Source: Burkholderiales bacterium (GTDB lineage: Bacteria > Pseudomonadota > Gammaproteobacteria > Burkholderiales > Burkholderiaceae_C). Taken from it: DNA of 64,000 nucleotides. The position numbers and the translations under genes are program-made. Under the pieces are notes generated by a model, which was given only the letters and a program-made list of their open reading frames with translations, made no database searches and was not told where the DNA came from. Each line of letters begins with the position of its first letter. The stretch's first letter is position 1. The stretch spans positions 124,001 through 188,000 of the forward strand of contig RXJQ01000008.1 in NCBI GenBank assembly GCA_003963115.1, written 5' to 3'. Below are positions 7,520 through 16,907 of the stretch, one piece after another.

Positions 7520-9391
7520 ATGAATCTGAACGTGCCGCCAACGACATCTTATTGGACCACTGCCCGACAAAAAGCCTGGTCCATGTTTCTTTCCGCTGTG
7601 CTGCCCTTGGCATTGGCGGCTTGTGGCGGTGGTTGCAACAACTGCAACGCAAGCGCCACATCCAACGACAACACCCTCGCGGCGGCCAGCGGCGGGTTGG
7701 TGACTGCCTACGCGGCCACCCCTCGTGCGGCATCAGCCAGCGATACGGCTTTGCCGACAAGGCAGGAGGCCACTCGGTTTCTGACGCAAGCCACATTCGG
7801 CCCAACACCCGAAGAAGTCACTCATCTGATGCAGATTGGCTATGAAGCGTGGCTGGACGAGCAATTGGCCATGCCTGTTTCCGCCATGTCTCATGTCGCT
7901 GCATGGGATACCAGCAACATCGCCATACAGAAGGTCAATGCTGGCCAGCGCGCGAGCAGCGGCGAAGTCACCAGCAGCTTCTGGCGTGAGGCCATCACCA
8001 GCAAGGACCAGCTACGCCAAAGGGTGGCCTTTGCGCTGTCAGAGATTTTTGTAGTCTCCATTCTTGACAGCTGTGGCAGCAACAGCTACTCGCGAGGTGC
8101 CGCCGACTATCTGGACATGCTGGGGCGCAACGCCTTTGGCAGCTACCGCGCCCTACTGGAATCGGTATCGCTGCACCCCGTGATGGGCTGCTACCTCTCC
8201 AGCATCAGCAACCGGGCAGAAGACACTGCCACAGGCAGAGTCCCCGACGAGAACTTCGCACGCGAGGTCATGCAATTGTTCTCGATTGGCCTCTACGAGT
8301 TGCAGCCCAACGGCACCTTGAAACTGGATGCCAGCAATCAGCCCATTGAAACCTATGGCCCAACAGATATCTCAGGAATGGCCAAGGTGTTCACAGGGTG
8401 GAGCTGGTGGTGCCCACTCAAGCTTGGCTCGAGCTGCTTTGGTACATCGCCTAGCCTCCCGGATCAGTATGTGACCGCCATGCGCGGCTATACGCTTTAC
8501 CACTCCAAGTCAGAGAAGCGCTTCTTGAAGTCGGTGATTCCTGCCAGCTCGTTTGCCACGCCTCAAGGCAGCCTTGAAATCGCCTTGGACGCGCTGTCTA
8601 CACACCCCAATGTTGGGCCTTTCATTGGCAAGCAACTCATTCAAAGGCTGGTCACCAGCAACCCAAGCCCAGCCTACGTCGCGCGCGTGAATGCAGCCTT
8701 CAACAGCGCAGGCGGCAACTTGGGCGCCATGGTGAAGGCGATCTTGCTTGACCCCGAAGCCCGCGACTGGAACGCCACCCACTCCGACACTTTTGGCAAG
8801 GTGCGTGAGCCCATCCTCAAGCTATCAGCCTTGATGCGTGCAATTGGCGTCAAGTCAGAAAGTGGCCTGTTCCTGATCACCACGACTGATGATCCAGGCC
8901 GCGCTCTGGCGCAATCGGCCATGGCCTCACCGTCTGTGTTCAACTTCTTCAGGCCGGGTTATATGATGCCGGGATCCAAGTCAGCCGCCGCAGGCTTGCT
9001 GACGCCGGAGCTTCAGATCGCCAATGAAACCAGCGCCGCCGGCTATGTAAACTTCCTGGCCCAATTCATGTGGGCAGGCACTGGCCGCAATGGCTATGAC
9101 AATGCCCACCCCAAGGCCGATGTCCAGCTTGAGTTGTCTATCAACGCGCAGCACCCTTTGCTCGCGCTGAGCGATGACCCGGGCAAACTCGTGGCCGAAC
9201 TGGACCAGCGTCTCATGTACGGCACCATGCCCGCATCCCTGAAGCAAGACGTCACCAGTGCTATAGCCGCTCTGGACTACCGCGCACAGCCAACCCCGAC
9301 ACCAGATCAGGTTCTCAATACGCGTCGCATGCGCACTTGGTCGGCCCTGCTGCTGGTAACAACCTCCCCTGACTTTCAGATTCAGAGATAA
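7520..9391 (+). CDS. DUF1800 family lipoprotein, first copy
   Basis: A 623-residue DUF1800 (PF08811) protein. A lipoprotein signal ends in the lipobox LAAC with Cys35, followed by a Gly/Cys/Asn-rich linker. The domain opens with FLTQATFGPTPEEV (about residue 92) and contains FALSEIFVVS, DENFAREVMQLFSIGLYEL, KVFTGW, KQLIQRLVTSNP, KAILLDPEAR and SVFNFFRPGY, all family hallmarks. AGGAA lies just upstream of ATG 7520. It stands 8 bases before a DUF1501 gene, its usual partner. Biochemical function is unknown; export and lipid anchoring are inferred from the signal. A paralogue is at 32,670. Confidence 0.93.
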   Translation: MNLNVPPTTSYWTTARQKAWSMFLSAVLPLALAACGGGCNNCNASATSNDNTLAAASGGLVTAYAATPRAASASDTALPTRQEATRFLTQATFGPTPEEVTHLMQIGYEAWLDEQLAMPVSAMSHVAAWDTSNIAIQKVNAGQRASSGEVTSSFWREAITSKDQLRQRVAFALSEIFVVSILDSCGSNSYSRGAADYLDMLGRNAFGSYRALLESVSLHPVMGCYLSSISNRAEDTATGRVPDENFAREVMQLFSIGLYELQPNGTLKLDASNQPIETYGPTDISGMAKVFTGWSWWCPLKLGSSCFGTSPSLPDQYVTAMRGYTLYHSKSEKRFLKSVIPASSFATPQGSLEIALDALSTHPNVGPFIGKQLIQRLVTSNPSPAYVARVNAAFNSAGGNLGAMVKAILLDPEARDWNATHSDTFGKVREPILKLSALMRAIGVKSESGLFLITTTDDPGRALAQSAMASPSVFNFFRPGYMMPGSKSAAAGLLTPELQIANETSAAGYVNFLAQFMWAGTGRNGYDNAHPKADVQLELSINAQHPLLALSDDPGKLVAELDQRLMYGTMPASLKQDVTSAIAALDYRAQPTPTPDQVLNTRRMRTWSALLLVTTSPDFQIQR

Positions 9392-9399
9392 GTAACGCC

Positions 9400-10923
9400 A
9401 TGAAGGATTCCGCCATCACAGCCACGCGTCGCCTCTTCCTCAAGCAGGCAAGCGCTTTTGCTTCACTAGGTGCTGGCGCGCCGCTGGCCATGAGCCTGAC
9501 CGCCGCCAGCAATGCGGCTGCGGCCACTGCCACCGACTACAAGGCACTGGTTTGCATCTTCCTGCATGGCGGCAATGACGCCTTCAACACGGTACTGGCC
9601 ACGGACGAACCATCATGGGCAGCCTACACTGCCGTTCGCAACCAGCAGCCTGACTCCATCGCCTTGCTGCGCAACGTCGCAGCTGATGCATCCAAACCCG
9701 TGGGTTCACCCGCCTATCTTGGTGGCGTGCTGCCCATCGTGCCCGCTACAGCCCAGACTGGCCGCAGCTTTGCCTTTCACCCCAAACTGAGCGACGCGCA
9801 ATACCTGTTCAGCACGGGCAAGCGCCTGGCTGTGGTGGCCAATGTGGGGCCGCTCATTGAGCCGCTAAGCAAAGCAGACTACCTGGGCAGCAGCAAGCTC
9901 AAACCCAAGAAGCTTTTCTCTCACAATGACCAGCAAAGCACCTGGCTGGCCATGGCCCCCGAAGGGGCCACCGTCGGTTGGGGTGGCCGGCTAGCTGATG
10001 CATTGGCTGCGGGCAACAATAACAGCATGTTCACAGCCATATCACCGGGTCTAGGCTCGGTATGGATGTCTGGCCAGCATGTACGCCCCTATCAGGTTAG
10101 CGAAACGGGGCCCATCAGACTGGGCACCGAGCCTGATGCCCAAGGCGTCAGCCGCGTGTATGGCTCGGAAGTGATCGGCGCAGCCTTGGAGCGCATTGTC
10201 AGAAGCTCGCGCACCACGCACGTGATGGCCAATGATCTGGCCAACATCAATACACGCAGCATGCAGGCCGAGCGCATGCTCACTGGCGTATTGCCATCGG
10301 TCAGTTCCGGTCCATTTGGCAACAGCACGTCGCTGCAATACACCAACGTCAGTGGTGGCAAAGGGACCAATCCATTGGCCATTCAATTGCAGACGGTTGC
10401 CCGCATCATCGCGGCACAAGGCGCACTGGGGATCAAACGCCAAGTGTTCTTTGTCAGCCTCGGAGCATTTGACACCCACAACACCCAGAACAAGAACCAT
10501 GCGGACTTATTAGCCAAGCTCAACCACGCCCTGAGCTATTTCGACACAACGCTTAGCGCCCTGGGTATGGGCAACAAGGTGACGACCTTCACAGCCTCGG
10601 ATTTCGGGCGCTCGTTCACCAGCAATGGTGATGGCACCGACCACGGATGGGGTGGGCACCACATGGTCATGGGCGGTGCGGTACAAGGCGGAGACATCTA
10701 TGGCGATTTCCCGACGCTGGCGCACAAAAACACGAATGACAACTACTTTGATGCCAGCCCCGACCAGTTGCTCAACGGCGTGTTGCTGCCACGCATTTCG
10801 GTGGATCAGTTTGGTGCCACCCTTGGTCGCTGGTTTGGTCTGAATGATGGCCAACTGGCCGATGTGTTCCCGAATCTCGCGCGCTTTGGCAGCAATGCAA
10901 ACCTGGGTTTCATGAAGACTTGA
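9400..10923 (+). CDS. DUF1501 family Tat-exported protein, first copy
   Basis: A 507-residue DUF1501 (PF07394) protein, a family placed in the alkaline-phosphatase/sulfatase-like superfamily. A twin-arginine signal (TRRLFLKQA) precedes an Ala-rich cleavage region near residue 42. Conserved segments include CIFLHGGNDAFNT, a SHNDQQSTW block, TTFTASDFGRS and, at residues 414-421, DHGWGGHH, the likely metal-binding cluster. It follows the DUF1800 gene by 8 bases and is surely co-transcribed. Its end overlaps the convergent acyltransferase by 14 bases. The reaction is not known; hydrolysis of a sulfate or phosphate ester on the polysaccharide is only a guess. Confidence 0.93.
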   Translation: MKDSAITATRRLFLKQASAFASLGAGAPLAMSLTAASNAAAATATDYKALVCIFLHGGNDAFNTVLATDEPSWAAYTAVRNQQPDSIALLRNVAADASKPVGSPAYLGGVLPIVPATAQTGRSFAFHPKLSDAQYLFSTGKRLAVVANVGPLIEPLSKADYLGSSKLKPKKLFSHNDQQSTWLAMAPEGATVGWGGRLADALAAGNNNSMFTAISPGLGSVWMSGQHVRPYQVSETGPIRLGTEPDAQGVSRVYGSEVIGAALERIVRSSRTTHVMANDLANINTRSMQAERMLTGVLPSVSSGPFGNSTSLQYTNVSGGKGTNPLAIQLQTVARIIAAQGALGIKRQVFFVSLGAFDTHNTQNKNHADLLAKLNHALSYFDTTLSALGMGNKVTTFTASDFGRSFTSNGDGTDHGWGGHHMVMGGAVQGGDIYGDFPTLAHKNTNDNYFDASPDQLLNGVLLPRISVDQFGATLGRWFGLNDGQLADVFPNLARFGSNANLGFMKT

Positions 10924-11935
10924 GGCCAAATCGGGCATCCACCAGGCGAGCAGCCCTGGGTGCAAGCCATATGGACAGCACCGAGTAGAACAGGTACTCC
11001 GGCACGCGGCCGGGGTTGAAGGAACTGGCTTTGTAGGGCATGTACACCGCAAAGCTGAACACAAAGGCGTGAGTCAGATAAATCTCGAGGCTGTCACCGC
11101 CCAACCGCGCTAACCAAGCTTGCAACACTTCGGTGCGTGAACGCAACTGACTCAGCGTTAGCCCCCACAGTTGGCACAATGGGTAAGCCAGGATCACCGT
11201 GGGATACCACCAGAGGCCATAGCGCCACCCCACAGATGCCTTGACCAAAGACTGCAAGGCTAGCCACATAACCATGCCCAACAAGAGACTGCCATAGACA
11301 AACATCGGGCGCTCCAACCACAAGGCACGCTGCTTGTATGCCAGCACATGGCCGGCATACATGCCCAGGCAAAAAGCCGGCAAACGCACAGTGAATATCT
11401 GCAGGTGCTGCATGGGCGTACCAATGAGCAGTACTGACAAGCACCAAGCCAACCCACTACAGCCCAACAAAGTGAACGCAGGCCCCACGCGACGAGCAAG
11501 ACCGGCCAGAAGCGGGAACATCAGATAACAAAGCATGATGGACGGAACGAACCACCTATCCAGATTGCCCCCAAAAAAGAAATCAAGCCCGATAAAGCGG
11601 CCTACATCTAACGGCACAAGGCCACTCTCCAGCGTCTTTTTCAATAGCGACAGGGATACAAAAAACCAGAATACAGGCACGACGCGTGCAAATCGCTTTC
11701 GCCAAAAGGCCAGGGCCTGCGGATCGGATTTCCAGCTGAAGCTCAAGCCCAGGCCTGACAAGAGGAAGAATATATCGACACCCACAATGCCCAGTGTTTT
11801 CACGCCAACAAATGGGAGCATCCACTTGGGCAACACCAACACCGCGTGATAGAGCATCGTCCACAATATGGCTAGCCCCATGAATTGGGCCCGGTAGGTG
11901 GATAGCCTGCTCAGGGCCAACGGCTTGTCTGTCAT
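10910..11935 (-). CDS. Acyltransferase-3 membrane protein (last gene of EPS operon)
   Basis: Integral-membrane O-acyltransferase of the acyltransferase-3/OafA-like family (PF01757), about 341 residues with roughly ten hydrophobic segments. It contains the family arrangement YRAQFMGLAILWTMLYHAV (the active-site His in helix 1) and DIFFLLSGLGLSFS. The start at ATG 11935 is supported by an ATGA overlap with the previous gene's stop; a longer upstream frame runs inside that gene. It probably acetylates or otherwise acylates EPS residues. Convergent with the DUF1501 gene, with 14 bases shared. Confidence 0.87.
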   Translation of the reverse strand: MTDKPLALSRLSTYRAQFMGLAILWTMLYHAVLVLPKWMLPFVGVKTLGIVGVDIFFLLSGLGLSFSWKSDPQALAFWRKRFARVVPVFWFFVSLSLLKKTLESGLVPLDVGRFIGLDFFFGGNLDRWFVPSIMLCYLMFPLLAGLARRVGPAFTLLGCSGLAWCLSVLLIGTPMQHLQIFTVRLPAFCLGMYAGHVLAYKQRALWLERPMFVYGSLLLGMVMWLALQSLVKASVGWRYGLWWYPTVILAYPLCQLWGLTLSQLRSRTEVLQAWLARLGGDSLEIYLTHAFVFSFAVYMPYKASSFNPGRVPEYLFYSVLSIWLAPRAARLVDARFGLKSS

Positions 11936-12963
11936 GGAAGTACCGCGCCCAGCCCCAGGCGCTTGAGCGTAGCGCCGGTCAACAGACAAGCCGCCACGAC
12001 AGACACCAACAGCAGGGCCGACCCCGCAACGTGCATGCCAACGCTCGATGCCCATTTATCCGCACCCCAGACCTTGTCCATTGGGTCATACGCCCGATAC
12101 AGACCAATGAACAATGGGTTCATACAAAACACGGACATGGAATGCTGCCCCAGATACCCGCCAAGCCTGCCTGCGCCACTGTTGAAGGATCCCAGGCAAA
12201 GCGGCACATAAAAAATGGATACCAACAAAACCATAGGCATCACATAGGGACTGTCATGACCCACGGGGCCTGGCATAGCGGCAATGAGCAATGGCAGGCT
12301 CAATACCAATACCGCTTTCAGCCATGCAGGCAAAGCCTGTACACGAGCAAGCCAACGTTCTTGTCTTTGCGCAAGGAAGACGCCCCAAACACAATAGGGC
12401 AACCAATACAGGAAGGGGCGATCACTCAGTTGCCGCAGAAGCAAGGAGCCTGCAAACCCGTACGGTGCCCATATATAAAGTGCCAAGCCCAACCCAAGCG
12501 TGATCAACACCAGTATGCCACTCACACGCCGAGTGGCCAGCAGCCAAATGACTGGCAGCAGCTGAAACAGCACAATGAAAAAATACTGCCCCGTCCAGCC
12601 GTAACCAGACAAGTGCGTGGTCAACAACTTTCGTACCGTGAGGTTTGGAAGATCGGCAAACATCAGCAAGTAAAACATGCTGAAAAAAACAAACGGAGGC
12701 AACAGCTTCAGGTATCTGGCTCTCAGCCAAGGCAGCAATGGCATCGCGCCTTGGCGCAAACTGGCCAATGCGGTGTAATACGCAGACAGCACGATGAACG
12801 CGGGCACAGCCCAACGGAAATAGCTGCTCACCCATTTGAAGGTAGCTGCTCCCAAGGTCAAGTCCAGCCCATGAATGGCCACCACACCCACAATCGCCCA
12901 AGCCCTGAGCGCATCACCAGCAGGGTCTCGTGATCGGACAGGTGCGGCCAAGGGTAACGCCAC
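11932..12963 (-). CDS. Acyltransferase-3 membrane protein
   Basis: Second of three adjacent membrane acyltransferases, 343 residues. GDALRAWAIVGVVAIHGLDL carries the conserved Arg and His of the first helix, and RWAVPAFIVLSAYYTAL matches the second conserved segment. About ten hydrophobic helices. The start is GTG 12963, one base past the stop of the upstream gene, preceded by GGCGGG. The stop overlaps the next start as ATGA. Divergence from its neighbours argues for different acyl donors or positions rather than recent duplication, but this cannot be shown here. Confidence 0.85.
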   Translation of the reverse strand: MALPLAAPVRSRDPAGDALRAWAIVGVVAIHGLDLTLGAATFKWVSSYFRWAVPAFIVLSAYYTALASLRQGAMPLLPWLRARYLKLLPPFVFFSMFYLLMFADLPNLTVRKLLTTHLSGYGWTGQYFFIVLFQLLPVIWLLATRRVSGILVLITLGLGLALYIWAPYGFAGSLLLRQLSDRPFLYWLPYCVWGVFLAQRQERWLARVQALPAWLKAVLVLSLPLLIAAMPGPVGHDSPYVMPMVLLVSIFYVPLCLGSFNSGAGRLGGYLGQHSMSVFCMNPLFIGLYRAYDPMDKVWGADKWASSVGMHVAGSALLLVSVVAACLLTGATLKRLGLGAVLP

Positions 12964-12964
12964 G

Positions 12965-14080
12965 TCAACCCGCCTGATTGAAAAGCCAGCCCGGCAGCCG
13001 GGCCAGCCTTGTCAACATGCGCCGCTCCAGTTGCCAAAGCGCAGTGGCCAGAAGCATGCTCGCCAGCGACGAGGCCAAACCAATGGCAAACCAGCCTGGC
13101 CTGCCTGATACCCCCAGCACGTCCGGGTGCAGAACCAACCACGATGAGAGCGAAACCAGCACGGCAAAGTGCACCAGGTAGAGCGAGAACGAAATGTTGC
13201 CCAGAAACCGAGAGGCCCGGTTAGAAAAGAATGCAACAAAGTAAGGCGCGGCGTAGAAAGCTGACACCAGCAAGGGCCCCAGCAACATCGCGATGTAGGC
13301 ACTGAAAGCCGGTACGCTCTGACTCCATACGTCTGCGGCAAAACAAGCCAGCACGGTCATTGCCGCGAAAAAGCCTGACGTTTGCAGATTGCGCAGGCGC
13401 TCCCACAAACCCTCACGACGGTACAAGGCAAACAGCACGCCGACAAAGAAATACCAATAAAATGACTTGAGGACAAATGTGAGCAATGCCAGTGCCATCA
13501 GCACCGCTTTAGGACTGCGCAGACGCCCATGCATGTACATGAACAAAAACACCAGCATGGAACCTACGAGTTCGATGGACATGGTCCATAGGAAAGGGTT
13601 GTAGGCAGTATGCCTGTCGTGGCCGACGTATACACCGTAGAGCACATAATGAACGAGCGACACTGCCGTTGGTGCGAACTGCAGACAGGCGCCCAGCCAA
13701 TCCTCGTGGTGCAAAACCTGGCTGGCCTGCTGGTTGAATATCAAGCCCATGTTCATGAGCAGCCAGACAAGCAAGCACGACGCTGCAATCGGCAAGGTTA
13801 GACGAGCATAGCGCTTGACAACCATGGCATCTATGGCGCGAACGCCGCCTGCCAGACAGGTTGAAGCAAGTACATCCCCCGACAGCACAAAAAACACCGC
13901 GACAGACAAAGGCCCGTGGATGACAAAACGAGGCCAGAAGCCATTGACTTGCGGCCAGGCGACGATGAACATCTCGATGTGCGTGTGGTAGATCAACACC
14001 GACAAGGCCGCCCAGCCTCTTATGCCGTCTACCTCATGCAGGCGCGATACCCTGCGCGCACTCTGCGTGTCAGCCGACAT
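12965..14080 (-). CDS. Acyltransferase-3 membrane protein
   Basis: First of three tandem acyltransferase-3 proteins, 371 residues. HEVDGIRGWAALSVLIYHTH is the helix-1 signature with the active His, GPLSVAVFFVLSGDVLAS is the second block and FLGNISFSLYLVHF is the typical C-terminal segment. About ten transmembrane helices are predicted. ATG 14080 was chosen because it overlaps the preceding stop by 11 bases and places the signature at the usual depth; a frame extending to 14,140 lies wholly inside the polymerase-like gene. Likely modifies the EPS at the membrane. Confidence 0.87.
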   Translation of the reverse strand: MSADTQSARRVSRLHEVDGIRGWAALSVLIYHTHIEMFIVAWPQVNGFWPRFVIHGPLSVAVFFVLSGDVLASTCLAGGVRAIDAMVVKRYARLTLPIAASCLLVWLLMNMGLIFNQQASQVLHHEDWLGACLQFAPTAVSLVHYVLYGVYVGHDRHTAYNPFLWTMSIELVGSMLVFLFMYMHGRLRSPKAVLMALALLTFVLKSFYWYFFVGVLFALYRREGLWERLRNLQTSGFFAAMTVLACFAADVWSQSVPAFSAYIAMLLGPLLVSAFYAAPYFVAFFSNRASRFLGNISFSLYLVHFAVLVSLSSWLVLHPDVLGVSGRPGWFAIGLASSLASMLLATALWQLERRMLTRLARLPGWLFNQAG

Positions 14081-15701
14081 GGCCCTGCACCTTGGTTCTT
14101 CCCATTGAGTGGATGTCCTTGCCGAACAACAGGCAACCATACTTCACCGCTGCATAGGCCATCAGGTAAAGGATGACTTTCTGAGGGAGATCGCGCAGAT
14201 AAAAGCCCACCTTCCACACCAGTGACTCGCCGCCAATGGCGTATGAGAACAGCAACCAGCTCGAACACATCACCACAGGCGCGACGTCCAGCCTCGATGT
14301 ACCCTTGCGCGAGAAGCTATCAATGAAAACGAAAGCGGGATAGGTCAGCACCACCACCACCACCGGAAACCATGTCAACCCGAACAGCGTGATCAGATGC
14401 GCCCACAACGAACCCACTGCAAAACCGCCCAAGGTGTTATCCAAGCCCTCGCTCAGGTAGCGGTAGAAGTCCCCAAATGAATAAGTGGTGTAGTTTTTGT
14501 CGACTTTCAGATCGAGCCCATCAATCACTGGCTGCGGCAAAATTGACATGGCTTTGTCAATCGTGACCTGCCACGTCTCGGCGCGCTCAGCATCTGTCGT
14601 GAGCGTGGAGAAGTAGATATTGTTGTCATGGAACTTCGTCTCTGAGAACCGCGCCATCATGGGGTTGGACAGATAGGTTTCGTCATACCGCTTGTAGCTG
14701 GACGTGCTCAATTCCGCCTGTTTGAATTGCTCGATCCGCTCGCGATCAAGCAAGGTTTCCCACGTTTCCTTCATCAGCTCGATCCGGGAAACACTACTGC
14801 GCTTGTCCCGATTGATCACCATCGCCAAAGACAGATCGGCGAAGAAAGAAATCGCCACGCCCAGTAACACGGTTATCACGGCCAAACGCCTGAGCGTCTG
14901 CGCGGTGATGGGCTGAGGATCACGCCAGTAAAACAGCAGGAAGATGAAGCCAACTTGAACAGGCCCAACCGCCATGAACTGGCGCGCGTTCATGACAATG
15001 GCCGTCACAATCATCACACCCACATATACCGCCAGCAGCGTGCCATGTATCTTGAAGTCGCAATAGGCCTCTCCGAACTGACGGTAATAGATTGGAATCA
15101 GGCAAGGTATATAGGCCATGAAGTTGAAGGCCTGGAAGAATTTGCCACCGACATCACCCGTGGCCGCCCCTCCGCCATTGAGCATGGCCACGATGCCAAG
15201 CACGGACATCGCCCAGATCGCGTAAACAGGCGGCGCGGCCATGGCTCCAATGGGCTCCAGCACGTGTTCTGTGATGTAGCCCGAAATACTTTGGCTTATT
15301 GCCATATGCCGGTATACCCAGTGCGTACCGACCAACAGCACCTGCACACCCGACAGCACGGCAAAAGTGGTCTCGGGCCAACGCAACAATGCCACGAACT
15401 CGGTGCCATCAAGGGTCTGCGCCAACAAGGCTGCAAATTGGGTGGTGAAGCACGAGCCGAGCAAGGCCAGTGAGGACACCGGATATTCAACGGTGCTGCC
15501 GCTGCGCCAGAGATACTGGAAAACCAACGTAGAAGAGGCCACGACCATGGTCACGCAGGCCACGTTCTCAGGTGAGGTCCCAATGCGCCATTGCACAATC
15601 GCACACGTCAGCGCCAGCATCTGGAGCACGCCAAAGAACAGATCCTGCTTGCTCCAAGTGTAGGGACTTGTGTTGCGCGTGTGCAAAGTTGACATGGTCA
15701 T
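14070..15701 (-). CDS. Polytopic membrane protein, candidate EPS polymerase (Wzy-like)
   Basis: A 543-residue protein with about twelve hydrophobic segments and one large soluble loop from roughly residue 290 to 410 containing RIELMKETWETLLDRERIEQ and many Asp/Lys residues. This layout, paired membrane helices around a long periplasmic loop, is that of Wzy/O-antigen polymerase-type proteins, which have little sequence identity. The position among glycosyltransferases and acyltransferases supports a polymerase, and no other polymerase candidate is seen in the locus. GAGAGG precedes ATG 15701. The role is inferred from context and topology only. Confidence 0.7.
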   Translation of the reverse strand: MTMSTLHTRNTSPYTWSKQDLFFGVLQMLALTCAIVQWRIGTSPENVACVTMVVASSTLVFQYLWRSGSTVEYPVSSLALLGSCFTTQFAALLAQTLDGTEFVALLRWPETTFAVLSGVQVLLVGTHWVYRHMAISQSISGYITEHVLEPIGAMAAPPVYAIWAMSVLGIVAMLNGGGAATGDVGGKFFQAFNFMAYIPCLIPIYYRQFGEAYCDFKIHGTLLAVYVGVMIVTAIVMNARQFMAVGPVQVGFIFLLFYWRDPQPITAQTLRRLAVITVLLGVAISFFADLSLAMVINRDKRSSVSRIELMKETWETLLDRERIEQFKQAELSTSSYKRYDETYLSNPMMARFSETKFHDNNIYFSTLTTDAERAETWQVTIDKAMSILPQPVIDGLDLKVDKNYTTYSFGDFYRYLSEGLDNTLGGFAVGSLWAHLITLFGLTWFPVVVVVLTYPAFVFIDSFSRKGTSRLDVAPVVMCSSWLLFSYAIGGESLVWKVGFYLRDLPQKVILYLMAYAAVKYGCLLFGKDIHSMGRTKVQGHVG

Positions 15702-15710
15702 AGCCGCCTC

Positions 15711-16904
15711 TCAGGTCAGATAGGAGGCAAAGGTCTTACTGAGAGCCTGGGCTGCCGCTTGGCTTGAGTACTGTGCCATGTGTGAGCGAGCCCAGTCGAA
15801 GTCACGCGGCATGGCAGCCAGCCGCGCTATAGCCAAGGCCAAACCCTGGCGATCTTCCACGCCGATGACCTCCACGCGTTCAAGCCGCCCGAACTCTGTA
15901 ACGCATCCCACCGCATCGCTCATGACCACACCGCACCCCGCTTGCAGTGCCTCATTGATCACCAGCCCCCAGGCCTCACCCATACGCCGCGATGGCAGGG
16001 CAACGATATCTGCAGCCAAGTAGTACGGCGGTAGTGCACTCTGATTGACAAAGCCCATGAAGCTGGTGCGCACGCCATGCTGCGCGAACGCCTGAGCCGC
16101 CAACTCATCCAACCTGGCCTGCAACTCGCCAGAGCCCACTACCATGATATGCAGGCGGCACAGCACAGCAGATGGGATCTGCCTGAGGCATTCGAAAATC
16201 AATTCGGGATTCTTTTTGGGAATCAACTTGCCAAAAAAAGCCAGCACGACCTGTTCATCACCGATCTTCAGTTGCTGACGCAGGCGCAGTCTGGCCAACA
16301 ACTTTTGCTCGCTCGTGAAATCAGCAATGGGATCAGGCACGGAAAAACGCGCAAACGAAATACGTGCAGGCGATATGCCATGCCTGGTCAGATGTTGGAA
16401 ATTGAGCGATCCGAAAGCGAAGGCATGCCGAACGGGCGCATAGAGCACACGGTAAATCAGGCCTCGCGCCATTTGCTTGATCCTAGAACGCTGCCCCGCA
16501 TACATGTCATCTTGTGTTTCTTGGCGGATCAGTACCGGGATGCCTAGCCAAAGGGCAGACAAGTAAGCCGTGTGATCAAACCAATAGCGCGCCTGCGTCA
16601 GCACGATGGCCGCTGGCCGCTCGGTACGCAGCAACGCGAGCACGCCGCGGCCAGTGAGGCTGCCTGGTGTACTCAGGGGCACGCCCCGCTCGTTGTTGAG
16701 CACCCGATAGCGATAGCCGCTGAGCAAAGGGGTGTCCCAGGCCACCTCCTTGCCAAACTCACGGTCCACATTGCCCTTGCGAACGGACACATCCGTGGCA
16801 TAAACCACTTCGAATGCGCCAGGGCAAAGACGGTCCAGCTCCTGGTAGACTGGGGCCTTGTACTGCACCGGATGGCTGTCGAAGATGATGATCTTGGCAC
16901 TCAT
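15711..16904 (-). CDS. GT4 family glycosyltransferase
   Basis: GT-B glycosyltransferase, 397 residues. The N-terminal domain starts KIIIFDSHPVQYKAPVY, a form common in EPS GT4 enzymes. The C-terminal domain has AFFGKLIPKKNPELIFECL, GFVNQSALPPYYLAADIVAL and the donor-site sequence GEAWGLVINEALQAGCGVVM, where the two Glu residues of the EX7E motif are visible. ATG 16904 starts 3 bases after the CgeB-type gene ends. It is in the middle of the eps operon and should add one sugar of the repeat unit. Confidence 0.88.
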   Translation of the reverse strand: MSAKIIIFDSHPVQYKAPVYQELDRLCPGAFEVVYATDVSVRKGNVDREFGKEVAWDTPLLSGYRYRVLNNERGVPLSTPGSLTGRGVLALLRTERPAAIVLTQARYWFDHTAYLSALWLGIPVLIRQETQDDMYAGQRSRIKQMARGLIYRVLYAPVRHAFAFGSLNFQHLTRHGISPARISFARFSVPDPIADFTSEQKLLARLRLRQQLKIGDEQVVLAFFGKLIPKKNPELIFECLRQIPSAVLCRLHIMVVGSGELQARLDELAAQAFAQHGVRTSFMGFVNQSALPPYYLAADIVALPSRRMGEAWGLVINEALQAGCGVVMSDAVGCVTEFGRLERVEVIGVEDRQGLALAIARLAAMPRDFDWARSHMAQYSSQAAAQALSKTFASYLT

Positions 16905-16907
16905 TGG

